Positions 26,524 to 35,092 of a stretch of 64,000 nt of DNA are shown here, one piece after another. The translations under genes and the position numbers were made by a program. The stretch lies in contig JAUIKF010000035.1 of assembly GCA_030430575.1 (NCBI GenBank), positions 24,120-88,119 of the forward strand, given 5' to 3'. The notes under the pieces are model-generated. The model saw only the letters and a list, made by a program, of their open reading frames with translations, was not told where the DNA came from and made no database searches. Source of the DNA: Bacteroidia bacterium. GTDB taxonomy: Bacteria; Bacteroidota; Bacteroidia; J057. The stretch's first letter is position 1. Each line of letters opens with the position of its first letter.

Positions 26524-27771
26524 ATGAAAGCCAATTTTTTTTCTGCCCTTCTCCTTCCTTTTCTTTGCCTATCCATCCTTCAAGCTCAAGACACATTAAA
26601 AGTCATGCAGTACAACCTGCTTTATTATGGAGATTGCAGTGGGGTAAATGTTGCGGATAAGGACCGTTGGCTTAACAATATTACCAGTACCTATCAGCCA
26701 GACATATTTACAGTTAATGAAATGCTGGACTTCATTGCCTATGCCAATCGTATTAAGCAGTTTGCGCTTACCTATGGCAATATGGAGTACACAGAATTTA
26801 CCAATACGACAGGGTCAAATTTGGTAAATATGCTCTTTTACAATAAAGATAAATTGGGATATGTAGGGGTGAAAAAAATAGGGAATAGTCTTCGTGATAT
26901 TAATGTCTACACTTTATACCATAAAGAAAGTGCTGCGAGCGGAGATACTGTTTTTGTTGATTGTATCGTGGCACACCTAAAAGCTGGAAGCAGTAGTGCT
27001 GATCAAACCCAACGAGAAGTGGCTGCTAGGTCAGTGGTGAACTGGATTCAGGCCCAAGGCCCTGATTATCACAATTACTTAATGATGGGGGATTTTAACA
27101 TTTACACGGCAAATGAAGCGGCATGGTTTGAGCTGGTTCGGAACCCTACAGCCCAATTTTTGAAAGACCCTACAGGCAAGCAAAATGGATGGGGGGCAAA
27201 TACGCCAGAATTGTTGACTCAATCTCCATCCACTAGTCGATCAGACTGTGGGACATCAGGGGGATTGGATGATCGCTTTGATTTTATTTTAACCAGCGAA
27301 TCCATTCTTCAAGGAACGCAACGCATAAGGTATGTACCTGGTAGCTATCAGGCATTGGGAAATGATGGCCGGACAAGCTTCAACTCAAGCCTAAATTGTG
27401 TAAACAATACTTCTGTTCCTGACGCTGTGTGTGCAGATCTGATCCGGATGTCTGATCACCTACCTGTGGTGATGGAAATAACGGTGGATAACAGTACGGG
27501 GTTGGATAGGCCAATTGTTGGTATTCCAGGCGTCAAACTGGAAATGACAACCATGCAAGGAAGTGAGTTGGAAATAGCAATTTTAAGGGAAAAGCAAGAG
27601 CCGCTGAGGATAGACTTGGTTAATATCCAAGGACAAACCATTCCCTTGGCCCAAGATTTTAGGGATGGAAATGGGGTTTTCCCCATTTCCCATCTTGCGG
27701 AAGGGCTTTATTTACTTCGAATAAGTAATCAAGCGGGGAACATGATTTTCAAAAAATTGGTTAAAAAATAG
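26524..27771 (+). CDS. Secreted endonuclease/exonuclease/phosphatase-fold protein with type IX sorting domain
   Basis: Starting at 26524 the protein has 415 residues; MKANFFSALLLPFLCLSILQ is a good signal peptide. The EEP fold is seen in VMQYNLLYYGD, DIFTVNEMLDFI (catalytic Glu), IVAHLKAGSS (His), MMGDFNIYTANE (Asp/Asn) and SDHLPVVMEI (Asp-His). A C-terminal type A sorting domain follows (about 335-415, with LVNIQGQTIPL, GLYLLRIS and KKLVKK). It is likely a nuclease or phosphodiesterase released to the surface. It converges on the giant CHU_C gene. Confidence 0.88.
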   Translation: MKANFFSALLLPFLCLSILQAQDTLKVMQYNLLYYGDCSGVNVADKDRWLNNITSTYQPDIFTVNEMLDFIAYANRIKQFALTYGNMEYTEFTNTTGSNLVNMLFYNKDKLGYVGVKKIGNSLRDINVYTLYHKESAASGDTVFVDCIVAHLKAGSSSADQTQREVAARSVVNWIQAQGPDYHNYLMMGDFNIYTANEAAWFELVRNPTAQFLKDPTGKQNGWGANTPELLTQSPSTSRSDCGTSGGLDDRFDFILTSESILQGTQRIRYVPGSYQALGNDGRTSFNSSLNCVNNTSVPDAVCADLIRMSDHLPVVMEITVDNSTGLDRPIVGIPGVKLEMTTMQGSELEIAILREKQEPLRIDLVNIQGQTIPLAQDFRDGNGVFPISHLAEGLYLLRISNQAGNMIFKKLVKK

Positions 27772-27774
27772 CCT

Positions 27775-27835
27775 GAGAATGATTGAATAGTAAATGCTTA
27801 TTCTACCATTCCCTCATCCTATCTCAATCATTCTC
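27775..27835. terminator. Inverted repeat between convergent genes, terminator-like
   Basis: GAGAATGATTGA (27775-27786) and TCAATCATTCTC (27824-27835) are perfect 12-bp arms around a 37-bp loop. The pair exactly fills the gap between the two stop codons. There is no long T-run, so termination by this structure is likely but unproven. Confidence 0.5.
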
Positions 27836-30800
27836 TTACCTGATCACCGTCACAGTTCCTGTGCGGTTATATGTCAATCCGTTTTCCCCGATTCCCTCAG
27901 CTACCCAGACATATACGCCTTCAGGAACATGCTGGCCTTTATATAAAGCATCCCAGCGAAAATCCTTATCATCCGATTCGTAGACTTTCATCCCCCATCG
28001 GCTGAAAATCCGGAAATTCAAAGATTGGATGCCATAATAGCCAACATAGAAGAAGTCGTTGAAGCCGTCATCATTTGGACTAAAAGCACTGGGAACATGC
28101 AAAGCGACATTTTCCAGCAAGACTTTGTTATAGGCAGTGTCTGCACAGCCTGTATTGCTATAGGCTATCAGCATGACAGTCCAATCTCCTGCAAATGGGA
28201 AGGTGTATAATGGATTCACTTCATCACTGGTTCCAGCACCGGTGCCAAAATCCCAAACATATCTATCAGCTCCTTGTGAAGCATTGGTAAATTGGACAGG
28301 TTGGGGTGCCCAACCTGATGCTGGATCATACACAAAGTCAGCTGTTGGATAGTCAAAAAAGACATCTACCGTGATAGAATCTGTCTCTCCTTCGCATGAG
28401 CCGATGAAGCTGGTAACATAATACGTAGTTGGCTCTACAGGAAGTACACCTATCGTTCTATTGGTATCACCGCTATTCCAGCGAACCCATTCACCGCCTA
28501 TAGCAGTGAGTTCAATTTCTCCTCCAATACAGATAAAATTATCCCCTTCAATGTCCACGATAGGACGTTGGGTGATGTCTATAGCTACAGTGGTGTCGTT
28601 TACACAGCCGTTAGCATCAGTGCCCGTGACAAGGTAGAGGGTAGGTACATCTGGTTTGGCGATGGGGTCTGGAACATCGAAGGCAGAGAGGGATGGGTCA
28701 AATTGCCACGTGTAGCGAACACCTCCTGTAGCAATTAATTGGATGGAATCCCCTTCACAAATGGTCGTTTGAGGACTTGCAATAATGGTCGGCAAGGAGT
28801 TGACCAATACTTCTACAGAATCGTCCTTATGACAGCCATTTGTGTCTGTGACAGTGACATAGAAAATCGTCGTATTGGGGGGCGTAGCGAGTGGGGTGAT
28901 TTTGGTAGGGTCGTCCACAAAGTCAGATGGTGACCATAAAAAGTCAATCCCTCCAGAAGCTTGGAGAACGGTAGAGAATCCAACACATACTGTATCATCT
29001 ACGCCTGCATCTGCAGGAGGGAGCTGATGAATGAGTACTTCGACTCCTTTTTCACTGATACATCCATCCTGGCTGGTAGCGCGCACAATATATGTAGTAT
29101 CTAAAGTAGGCCATACGAGTGGACTGGCAGCATTGGGGTTATCCATATTGTAGGCTGGGCGCCATTCAAACCGAACTCCATTGGTCGTTCGCATCAGGAT
29201 GGTATCCCCTATACATAGGGATGTATCTTCCAAGGTATATACTTCAAATACTTCAATCGTCGTTGAATCCTTTTCTTCACACCCACGGGCATTGACAGCC
29301 GTAATGACATAGGTAGTGGTTGTATCAGGACTGGCTACAGGTGCCAAAATATTGGGGTTATTGATGGTATTGGCGGGAGTCCATGAGAAACTCACTCCAT
29401 TGGAATGGCTTGCAAAGAGGCGCGCAGATATGCCTTCACATATGACCGTGTCTGGACGCGCATTGACAATCAAGCTTCGGTCTATGGAAACCTTTATTGT
29501 GTCGATGGCTCGACAGCCGTTTGAATCAGTTACCTGGACTCTGTAAGAGAAATCATTTGTGGGGAAGACAATTGCTGATGTACTGTCCCGGTTCAAAATA
29601 TTGGAGTTGGGCTGCCATTGGTATTTGACCACACCCCCAGAGCCAACGGCTGATATGGCCACGCTGTCTCCCTTGCAGATAATTTCATCTGGTCCGGTCG
29701 CAACAGTTGGAGGAGGGTACACGATGATATCAGCGTAGGTGGTATCGCGAATATTGCAAGAGGCAGAATCTTCAATGATTAGCTGGACCTTCCAGGTGCC
29801 AGGGGTTCTGAAGATATGCTTGGGCTCAAACTGGCTGGAAGCTCCACCATCTCCAAAGTCCCAGAAATATTTGGTTCCTGGAGTTGTAATACTCCGGTTG
29901 TCAAAATTGACAGTCAATGGAGCACACCCTGTAAATAGAAGGGGGCGATTGACAATATCAAGGGGGCGGAACTGCGCTTCAATACCAGAAAGATCAAGAC
30001 TGATCTTAAATGCTGCAAGGTTACAATTGCCGCTATTATTGGTGTTGCTGACGACCCCAGGAGTCGTTGGGAAAGTAGAGAAGCCGCCGCATCCTGCACA
30101 TACAGCATGATAGACAATCCCCTCTCGGTCAAATCGACAAGTGCCGCCATCCACGTGCTCGCCTGACCCTCCTGCATTATTTCCTCCCAAATATGTCGCA
30201 TATAGCAATCCACGGGCGTCTCGCTCTAATACAATGATATAAAAATCACTTCCATCAGTATTTCTTTGCAAAGCATCAGCTGTAGTGACCATCCCACTGG
30301 TGGAGCCACTATAGTTGGTTGATCCCCCCCATCCAGCTACATAGACATTTTCACATCGGTCTACGAGGAAAGCAGTCGGGGATATATTGGGCGTAGAAGC
30401 ATTCGGAGAACCAAAAGTAGTGGAATAAATAATGCTGCTTAAGTCATTGGTGAGTTTAGTGATAAATTGCCGTGAGTTTACATTACTATAAACTGTGCCA
30501 ATAACGGGATAAGTCCCTTGTGTTTGGCCTGTGATATAGACGTTAAAGTCATCATCTAATTCTAGGAAATAAGATTGATCATAGGAGTTGGTCCCAATGT
30601 AGGTAGCATTGAGCAAGTTGCGCCCATTGCTGCTAATCTTCGCCACATAACCATCCACTGTACCGCCAATATAATTCCTATTCAAAGCCCCTGTCGAGGT
30701 ATTCAAATTTCGACTGGTTGTCCCACCTGTGACGTAGACATTGTATGAATTATCTAGTTTAAGACCATAGGCAGCGTCAAGCCCAGAGCCTCCAAAGAAT

Positions 30801-32269
30801 GATGCCCAGGTGACAGCTGAGAGGTCGCTCGTCATTTTGACCACCAGACCATCCTGTGATCCCCCAAAAAACGGCTGAAAAGAGTTCGCATTCACGGGGA
30901 AATTATTGGATTTGGTGCATGCAGCTATGTAGACATTCCCCAAATCATCGAGGATGATTTCCCCTCTTGCATCATCCCCATAATTGGCTTGTAGAGCCGT
31001 AGGGGGCAATCCACTATTGAAATAATTACCGTTTTCCCCATCACTTCCCGTTCCCCCAAGGTAGGTACATGCAAGCATATTGGCACCCGTGGAGTCTAGT
31101 TTCGCGACAAAGATGTCCCAATCGTTATTATATTGAGGGTCATAGGAGTTGCTCGTTACAGGAAAATTATTTGATTGGGTTCGCCCATAAATATATAATT
31201 CCCCTTGGTTATTCACTACTAAACTCTGAGGCTGGTCAAGGCTATTTCCCCCTAGGTAAGTAGAATACTCCCTCAGATTTCCTGTGGAATTGAACTTTGT
31301 AATAGTAGCCTCGGTTCCACCTCCCCTAAATATCCGCTGGAAGGCACCTGCGGTCACAGGGTAGGAGGTCGATCCTCCACCCAGGGCAAAGATGATTCCT
31401 CCTGCATAGAGGTTGCCCGCTGTATCATATGTGGCAGTAAACCCCCAATTATCACCAAAAGCGCCTGTATAGGTAGAAAATATCAGACTAGGGTCGATGA
31501 TCAATTCTCGATCTTTTCTATATCCCTCTGGGAACTCAAAGGTGACAACACTGTCAGTCAGAACATATCGGCAAGGGACATCAAGGCGTACCCCATTTAC
31601 TTCTTGATAGGCATATGGCGCTTCTTCAATAACGGTACGGATAGAGGTTTTGACAATAAGGTCACCATCTCGTAGATATAATTCATCCGCTCCTTGGTAT
31701 CCCAATTGAATCATCGATGGATCTCCACCGGGTTTGACGATCATGTCATATTTAGCCTCATCCCCATTTCCATACATGCGGAAGTCAATGTTGGGGTACA
31801 GCTTCTCATAAGTTAGCTGGCTATAAAGGGGGACCTTGCCAGCCCATTTGCTCTGATCATTCCCCAGAAAATAATTATGGTAATCGTGTGCTTTTTTTGC
31901 AGGAATAATGGAAGGGGACTCATTGGCTCCCAGAAAATCCACTTTAAGGACGTGTCCGTTGATTTTGGCATTAGGGTTTTTGGCTAGAATATCCCCGCCA
32001 AAAGCTCTTTTGGGATGCAAATGCGCCTGGGGGGGCAACTCGTAGAAGGCGTAAGTAAGACCTCCTTCTTTCATCAAGATATCTCCGCCATTCAAGTGGA
32101 TAAGGTACTCAATATCAGCATCCCACTGCCCCTTGTTTTTTATAAATCGCAAGGCGCTTTCAGCGGGTTCAGTCTCCTCCATTTTCTTTTCCTTGTCTTG
32201 ATTGGCAATAAGCACAGAAAATCCAACGGCAATTGCGAAAAGAATAAATAACAAATATCGATTTTTCAT
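27836..32269 (-). CDS. Giant secreted SBBP/PKD/Ig-like protein with CHU_C (type IX type B) sorting domain
   Basis: The 1477-residue protein begins with a signal anchor. Next come a DUF7948-type N-domain (FIKNKGQWDADIEYLI), an SBBP beta-propeller region to about 780 (units such as TYLGGNSLDQPQSL, ASFFGGSGLDAAYGL), a PKD domain (FWDFGDGGASSQFEPKHIF), six Ig-like repeats each with an NGC turn and an ICxGD opening, a second PKD (VWDFGTGAGTSDEVNP) and a CHU_C gliding-motility C-terminus (AFSPNDDGFNDFF, ...EGVYVWVAEG). It is exported by type IX secretion and is probably a surface adhesin. The repeats look older than recent duplication. It is convergent with the nuclease-fold gene. Confidence 0.92.
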   Translation of the reverse strand: MKNRYLLFILFAIAVGFSVLIANQDKEKKMEETEPAESALRFIKNKGQWDADIEYLIHLNGGDILMKEGGLTYAFYELPPQAHLHPKRAFGGDILAKNPNAKINGHVLKVDFLGANESPSIIPAKKAHDYHNYFLGNDQSKWAGKVPLYSQLTYEKLYPNIDFRMYGNGDEAKYDMIVKPGGDPSMIQLGYQGADELYLRDGDLIVKTSIRTVIEEAPYAYQEVNGVRLDVPCRYVLTDSVVTFEFPEGYRKDRELIIDPSLIFSTYTGAFGDNWGFTATYDTAGNLYAGGIIFALGGGSTSYPVTAGAFQRIFRGGGTEATITKFNSTGNLREYSTYLGGNSLDQPQSLVVNNQGELYIYGRTQSNNFPVTSNSYDPQYNNDWDIFVAKLDSTGANMLACTYLGGTGSDGENGNYFNSGLPPTALQANYGDDARGEIILDDLGNVYIAACTKSNNFPVNANSFQPFFGGSQDGLVVKMTSDLSAVTWASFFGGSGLDAAYGLKLDNSYNVYVTGGTTSRNLNTSTGALNRNYIGGTVDGYVAKISSNGRNLLNATYIGTNSYDQSYFLELDDDFNVYITGQTQGTYPVIGTVYSNVNSRQFITKLTNDLSSIIYSTTFGSPNASTPNISPTAFLVDRCENVYVAGWGGSTNYSGSTSGMVTTADALQRNTDGSDFYIIVLERDARGLLYATYLGGNNAGGSGEHVDGGTCRFDREGIVYHAVCAGCGGFSTFPTTPGVVSNTNNSGNCNLAAFKISLDLSGIEAQFRPLDIVNRPLLFTGCAPLTVNFDNRSITTPGTKYFWDFGDGGASSQFEPKHIFRTPGTWKVQLIIEDSASCNIRDTTYADIIVYPPPTVATGPDEIICKGDSVAISAVGSGGVVKYQWQPNSNILNRDSTSAIVFPTNDFSYRVQVTDSNGCRAIDTIKVSIDRSLIVNARPDTVICEGISARLFASHSNGVSFSWTPANTINNPNILAPVASPDTTTTYVITAVNARGCEEKDSTTIEVFEVYTLEDTSLCIGDTILMRTTNGVRFEWRPAYNMDNPNAASPLVWPTLDTTYIVRATSQDGCISEKGVEVLIHQLPPADAGVDDTVCVGFSTVLQASGGIDFLWSPSDFVDDPTKITPLATPPNTTIFYVTVTDTNGCHKDDSVEVLVNSLPTIIASPQTTICEGDSIQLIATGGVRYTWQFDPSLSAFDVPDPIAKPDVPTLYLVTGTDANGCVNDTTVAIDITQRPIVDIEGDNFICIGGEIELTAIGGEWVRWNSGDTNRTIGVLPVEPTTYYVTSFIGSCEGETDSITVDVFFDYPTADFVYDPASGWAPQPVQFTNASQGADRYVWDFGTGAGTSDEVNPLYTFPFAGDWTVMLIAYSNTGCADTAYNKVLLENVALHVPSAFSPNDDGFNDFFYVGYYGIQSLNFRIFSRWGMKVYESDDKDFRWDALYKGQHVPEGVYVWVAEGIGENGLTYNRTGTVTVIR

Positions 32270-32577
32270 AGGGAGCTAGTTCTGGAATATGTTCTTTAAC
32301 TAACGAAAAGTTTATTTCTAGTGTACCGAAAGATATCGAAAAATAGTCAAAACGGAACTTGGGCTGTCCAACTTTAAGCTTCAACGGTCATTGCATCGAA
32401 AGATACTTTAATTTCTCTTTTGAAATCGTCGTAAGGAGGACGGAATTTATTTGTGTCAAGAATCAATAGTTGAAAGATGCTACCTGTTTCCCAAAGACAT
32501 TTAACCGATTGCTTTCCCCTATTGTTATTTGTTAAGGTCCTTCTTCACACTTCCCTTTTTTCTTATTAGTTTTCGGC
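32270..32577. other. Intergenic region between divergent genes
   Basis: About 308 bp between the giant CHU_C gene and the DtxR-type regulator. I see no gene, no RNA and no clean promoter match; a minus-strand TATCTTTC near 32331-32338 is close to the -7 consensus for the CHU_C gene. Confidence 0.5.
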
Positions 32578-33249
32578 ATGAAACGCCATACAGAGACTGA
32601 GGAAAATTACCTGAAAGCTGTTTATCGATTTAGCCAAAAGCTCACAAGTGAGAAGGAATTTGTCAATACCAATACCATTGCCAACTATTTAGACACCAGC
32701 CCTGCTTCCGTGACAGATATGTTTAAGCGACTAAAGGGCAAAAAACTAGTGACTTACCAGAGCTATAAAGGTGTACGCCTCACCTCGCTGGGAGAAAAAG
32801 TCGCTCTTAATACGATCCGCAAACATAGGCTTTGGGAGGTGTTTTTAGTGGAAAAATTGAATTTCTCTTGGGATAATGTACATGAGATGGCTGAGCAGTT
32901 GGAGCATGTAGATTCTGTGGAACTGATCCGAGCGCTCGACAAATTTTTGGGGTATCCCAAATTTGATCCCCATGGGGACCCCATTCCTTCAGAGGATGGA
33001 GAGATGCAAAAGCGTAAAACGCATTTGCTCTCGGAAGTGGCCGCAGGCACTGAAGTCTCCATTGTAGGCGTGACCTTCTCAGGTCCCGATTTCCTTCAAT
33101 ACCTAGATCAGCTTCAACTCAATATCGGCCAGCGCATCAAGGTAGTTGAAAAACTGCCATACGATCGCTCTCTTCGGCTTCAATTGGACAAGATGACCAT
33201 CGTCCTCAACGGCAACATCGCCGATCAATTGGTGGTCATGGAAGGGTGA
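32578..33249 (+). CDS. DtxR/MntR-family metal-dependent regulator
   Basis: The 223-residue protein has a winged helix-turn-helix (about 1-60: ETEENYLKAVYRF, NTIANYLDTSPASVTDMFKR), a dimerisation and metal-binding domain (65-140: TIRKHRLWEVFLVEKLNF, AEQLEHVDS) and a C-terminal FeoA/SH3-like domain (150-223). The likely ligands His, Glu and Cys/Met positions in the dimer domain are partly as in MntR: HRLWE and EHVDS are kept. It should repress metal uptake or activate efflux genes when Fe2+ or Mn2+ is plentiful. No metal transporter is in the window, so the targets are elsewhere. A large hairpin follows its stop directly. Confidence 0.9.
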   Translation: MKRHTETEENYLKAVYRFSQKLTSEKEFVNTNTIANYLDTSPASVTDMFKRLKGKKLVTYQSYKGVRLTSLGEKVALNTIRKHRLWEVFLVEKLNFSWDNVHEMAEQLEHVDSVELIRALDKFLGYPKFDPHGDPIPSEDGEMQKRKTHLLSEVAAGTEVSIVGVTFSGPDFLQYLDQLQLNIGQRIKVVEKLPYDRSLRLQLDKMTIVLNGNIADQLVVMEG

Positions 33250-33251
33250 GA

Positions 33252-33305
33252 CCGTTTCCCGTAGGTAAGGTCACGAGATCTCGTGACCCTACCTACGGGA
33301 AACGG
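33252..33305. repeat. 54-nt near-perfect palindrome, large hairpin
   Basis: Arms CCGTTTCCCGTAGGTA and TACCTACGGGAAACGG, with the inner CACGAG/CTCGTG, pair over 26 bp with one mismatch and a central ATC/GATC-like turn. It starts 3 bp after the regulator's stop codon and has no T-run. The next 100 bp hold repeated CTGTGAGAC words and TGCTGAGCCTGTCGAAG, which is a known dispersed REP-like motif in many genomes. Confidence 0.85.
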
Positions 33306-33438
33306 CGGGATCGTTCGTCGCAAAGCTCCTCACTGTGAGACTTGTGCTGAGCCTGTCGAAGTACCGCTCGATTCGAAGACTCATCTCGCTGTGAGACAAG
33401 AGATTTAATTTTAGACAAACTGATTGAACTTGCACTTT

Positions 33439-33466
33439 CCCTAAACCCTAAACCCTAAACCCTAAA
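33439..33466. repeat. (CCCTAAA)4 telomere-like heptamer array
   Basis: Four perfect CCCTAAA units end 11 bp before the thioesterase start codon. The unit equals the plant-type telomere repeat, which is certainly coincidental. It is the cleanest of several heptamer arrays in this window. Confidence 0.95.
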
Positions 33467-33477
33467 CTTTCCTCCCC

Positions 33478-33867
33478 ATGCTTACCCCTTTCCAACCTGG
33501 CGACCAGAAAACCTATACAGTGACTGTCACGGAAGACAAATTGGCGCGGTTTGACGCTGGACTGGTGCATCCGCTGTATAGTACCTTTGCTTTGGGGAAA
33601 GATGCTGAATGGGCATGCCGGTTGTTTGTATTGGAAATGAAGGAAGAAGGAGAGGAGGGGATAGGAGGTTATCTATCAGTAGAGCATATTTCACCTGCCC
33701 CTTTAGGGAATCAAGTGACGATTACAGCAACTTTGGAAAAAGTAGTCAAAAATGAAATCATTTGTACCTATGAAGCACACGTGGGAGATCGATTGATTGC
33801 AAAAGGCCGCCAAATTCAAAAAATCATCAACAAGCAGCGGTTTGATGCGTATATAGCTTCTCTTTGA
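33478..33867 (+). CDS. Thioesterase-superfamily (hot-dog fold) protein
   Basis: The 129-residue protein resembles the fluoroacetyl-CoA thioesterase-like hot-dog proteins: an FQPGDQ start, VHPLYSTFALGKDAEWACR around the long helix, and a VEHISPAPLGNQVTITATLE strand pair. It would cleave an acyl-CoA or bind acyl groups; the substrate is unknown. It starts right after the (CCCTAAA)4 array, whose sequence is therefore the ribosome-binding region, and has an octamer repeat behind its stop codon. The smpB gene follows 90 bp later. Confidence 0.82.
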   Translation: MLTPFQPGDQKTYTVTVTEDKLARFDAGLVHPLYSTFALGKDAEWACRLFVLEMKEEGEEGIGGYLSVEHISPAPLGNQVTITATLEKVVKNEIICTYEAHVGDRLIAKGRQIQKIINKQRFDAYIASL

Positions 33868-33871
33868 AGAG

Positions 33872-33911
33872 AATGATAGAATGATAAAATGATAAAATGA
33901 TAGAATGAATT
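33872..33911. repeat. AATGATA-type octamer tandem repeat
   Basis: Four octamers (AATGATAG, AATGATAA, AATGATAA, AATGATAG) are followed by a diverged unit (AATGAATT). Similar GAATGATAG-type words are in the gaps at 27775-27835, 45200-45240 and 62380-62430. Confidence 0.85.
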
Positions 33912-33957
33912 GATGTGGAGGGTAAGATGAACTTTTTCAATTTTAGCAAATAAATAC

Positions 33958-34425
33958 ATGGCGGATAAAGGAAGAAATACAACCGTAATTTCCAATCGCA
34001 AAGCGCGATTTGAATACCATATTATGGAAGAATTTGAGGTGGGGATGGTATTGCAAGGCACTGAAGTGAAGTCCCTTCGCAATGGCAAGGCCAGCATGCA
34101 GGAAGCATATTGCTCCATCGACAATGAAGAAGAGCTTTATGTAGAAGCACTCAATATTGCAGAATACGACAAAGGAAATATCTTCAATCACCAGCCAAAG
34201 CGCAGGCGCAAATTGCTGATGAAAAAAGCGCAAATCCGAAAACTGAAGCGTAAATTGGATGAAAAAGGACTTACCTTGATTCCACTAAAACTTTTCTTCA
34301 ACGAACGGAATTACGCTAAACTCATCATCGCTTTAGCCAAAGGTAAACGCCTCTACGACAAACGCGATGACATCAAAGAACGCGACAATAAGCGCGACCT
34401 GCAACGCGTCATGAAAGACTACTGA
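33958..34425 (+). CDS. smpB: SsrA-binding protein
   Basis: SmpB brings transfer-messenger RNA to stalled ribosomes. The 155-residue protein has the full family pattern: NRKARFEYHIMEEFEVG, QGTEVKSLRNGKASM, the SIDNEEELYV strand, NHQPKRRRKLLMKKAQI, PLKLFFNERNYAKLIIALA and the basic RYDKRDDIKERD-type tail (here RLYDKRDDIKERDNKRD). The next gene overlaps its stop (TGATG), so the two are translationally coupled. The tmRNA gene itself is not in the window. Confidence 0.97.
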   Translation: MADKGRNTTVISNRKARFEYHIMEEFEVGMVLQGTEVKSLRNGKASMQEAYCSIDNEEELYVEALNIAEYDKGNIFNHQPKRRRKLLMKKAQIRKLKRKLDEKGLTLIPLKLFFNERNYAKLIIALAKGKRLYDKRDDIKERDNKRDLQRVMKDY

Positions 34426-35024
34426 TGATATATGTATATGTCATAATACCGATTGTAGTGTTGGCCATTGCTATATGGTATGGCGTGCGGATATTCGTGA
34501 GCCGTGCCAAAAAGCAAATGTATGAGGCATTTGCGGCTTCTCATGACCTCAAGTTGGGCGCCTATGAAGCTGGAGCCTACAAAATGGTGGGTCACTATAA
34601 ATCATACCCCATTTCCCTACAATCATTTCATGCTGAACCTGATGAAGTCCTTGGGAAAAAAGTCAGGCTGTCCATGCCGATGACCAATCCCAACCTGATG
34701 TATTTTCGCGTAGAAAAAGGGCTTTCAAAGGCATCTTGGGGGAAATTATTTGAACAGGAAGGGGCTATTCATATCTCTCATGAATTGGGAGAGGCACTGA
34801 CGATCTATGCCTCCGACCAGCTTTTCAGTGGAATCATTCTCTCAGAAGCAATGAAAAAGCGCATTCAAATGGTTTTTTATTCGTGGGATTGGGGCATGGT
34901 GTATATCATGGGAGATGAACTGGGCGCCATTTTTCCAGAAGTGCTGAGCGGAGAGGATGGCTGGAAAATGACGGAGGCCTTTATGGGAATATTGGTTCAG
35001 GTCAAAGATGAGTTGAATAACTAG
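34425..35024 (+). CDS. Hypothetical membrane-anchored protein, 199 aa
   Basis: An N-terminal membrane anchor (VIIPIVVLAIAIWYGVRIFV, residues 6-25) precedes a soluble domain of about 170 residues that I do not recognise. Its ATG overlaps the smpB stop (TGATG), which points to coupled translation. The soluble part contains FRVEKGLSKASWGKLFEQ and a GWKMTEAFMG ending. A cytoplasmic or periplasmic location of the domain cannot be decided. It is co-transcribed with smpB. Confidence 0.72.
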   Translation: MIYVYVIIPIVVLAIAIWYGVRIFVSRAKKQMYEAFAASHDLKLGAYEAGAYKMVGHYKSYPISLQSFHAEPDEVLGKKVRLSMPMTNPNLMYFRVEKGLSKASWGKLFEQEGAIHISHELGEALTIYASDQLFSGIILSEAMKKRIQMVFYSWDWGMVYIMGDELGAIFPEVLSGEDGWKMTEAFMGILVQVKDELNN

Positions 35025-35092
35025 GGCACGATTCAAAAATACCGAGTTATTTTTAAATCATGCCTCAAGGCTTTCAGCTATTATTTTCATTG

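Noticed and set aside
33439..33466. (CCCTAAA)4 as a true telomere or CRISPR-type array
   Set aside because: Units are adjacent with no spacers, so it is not CRISPR; a telomere would be at a linear chromosome end, and this array is inside a gene-rich region.
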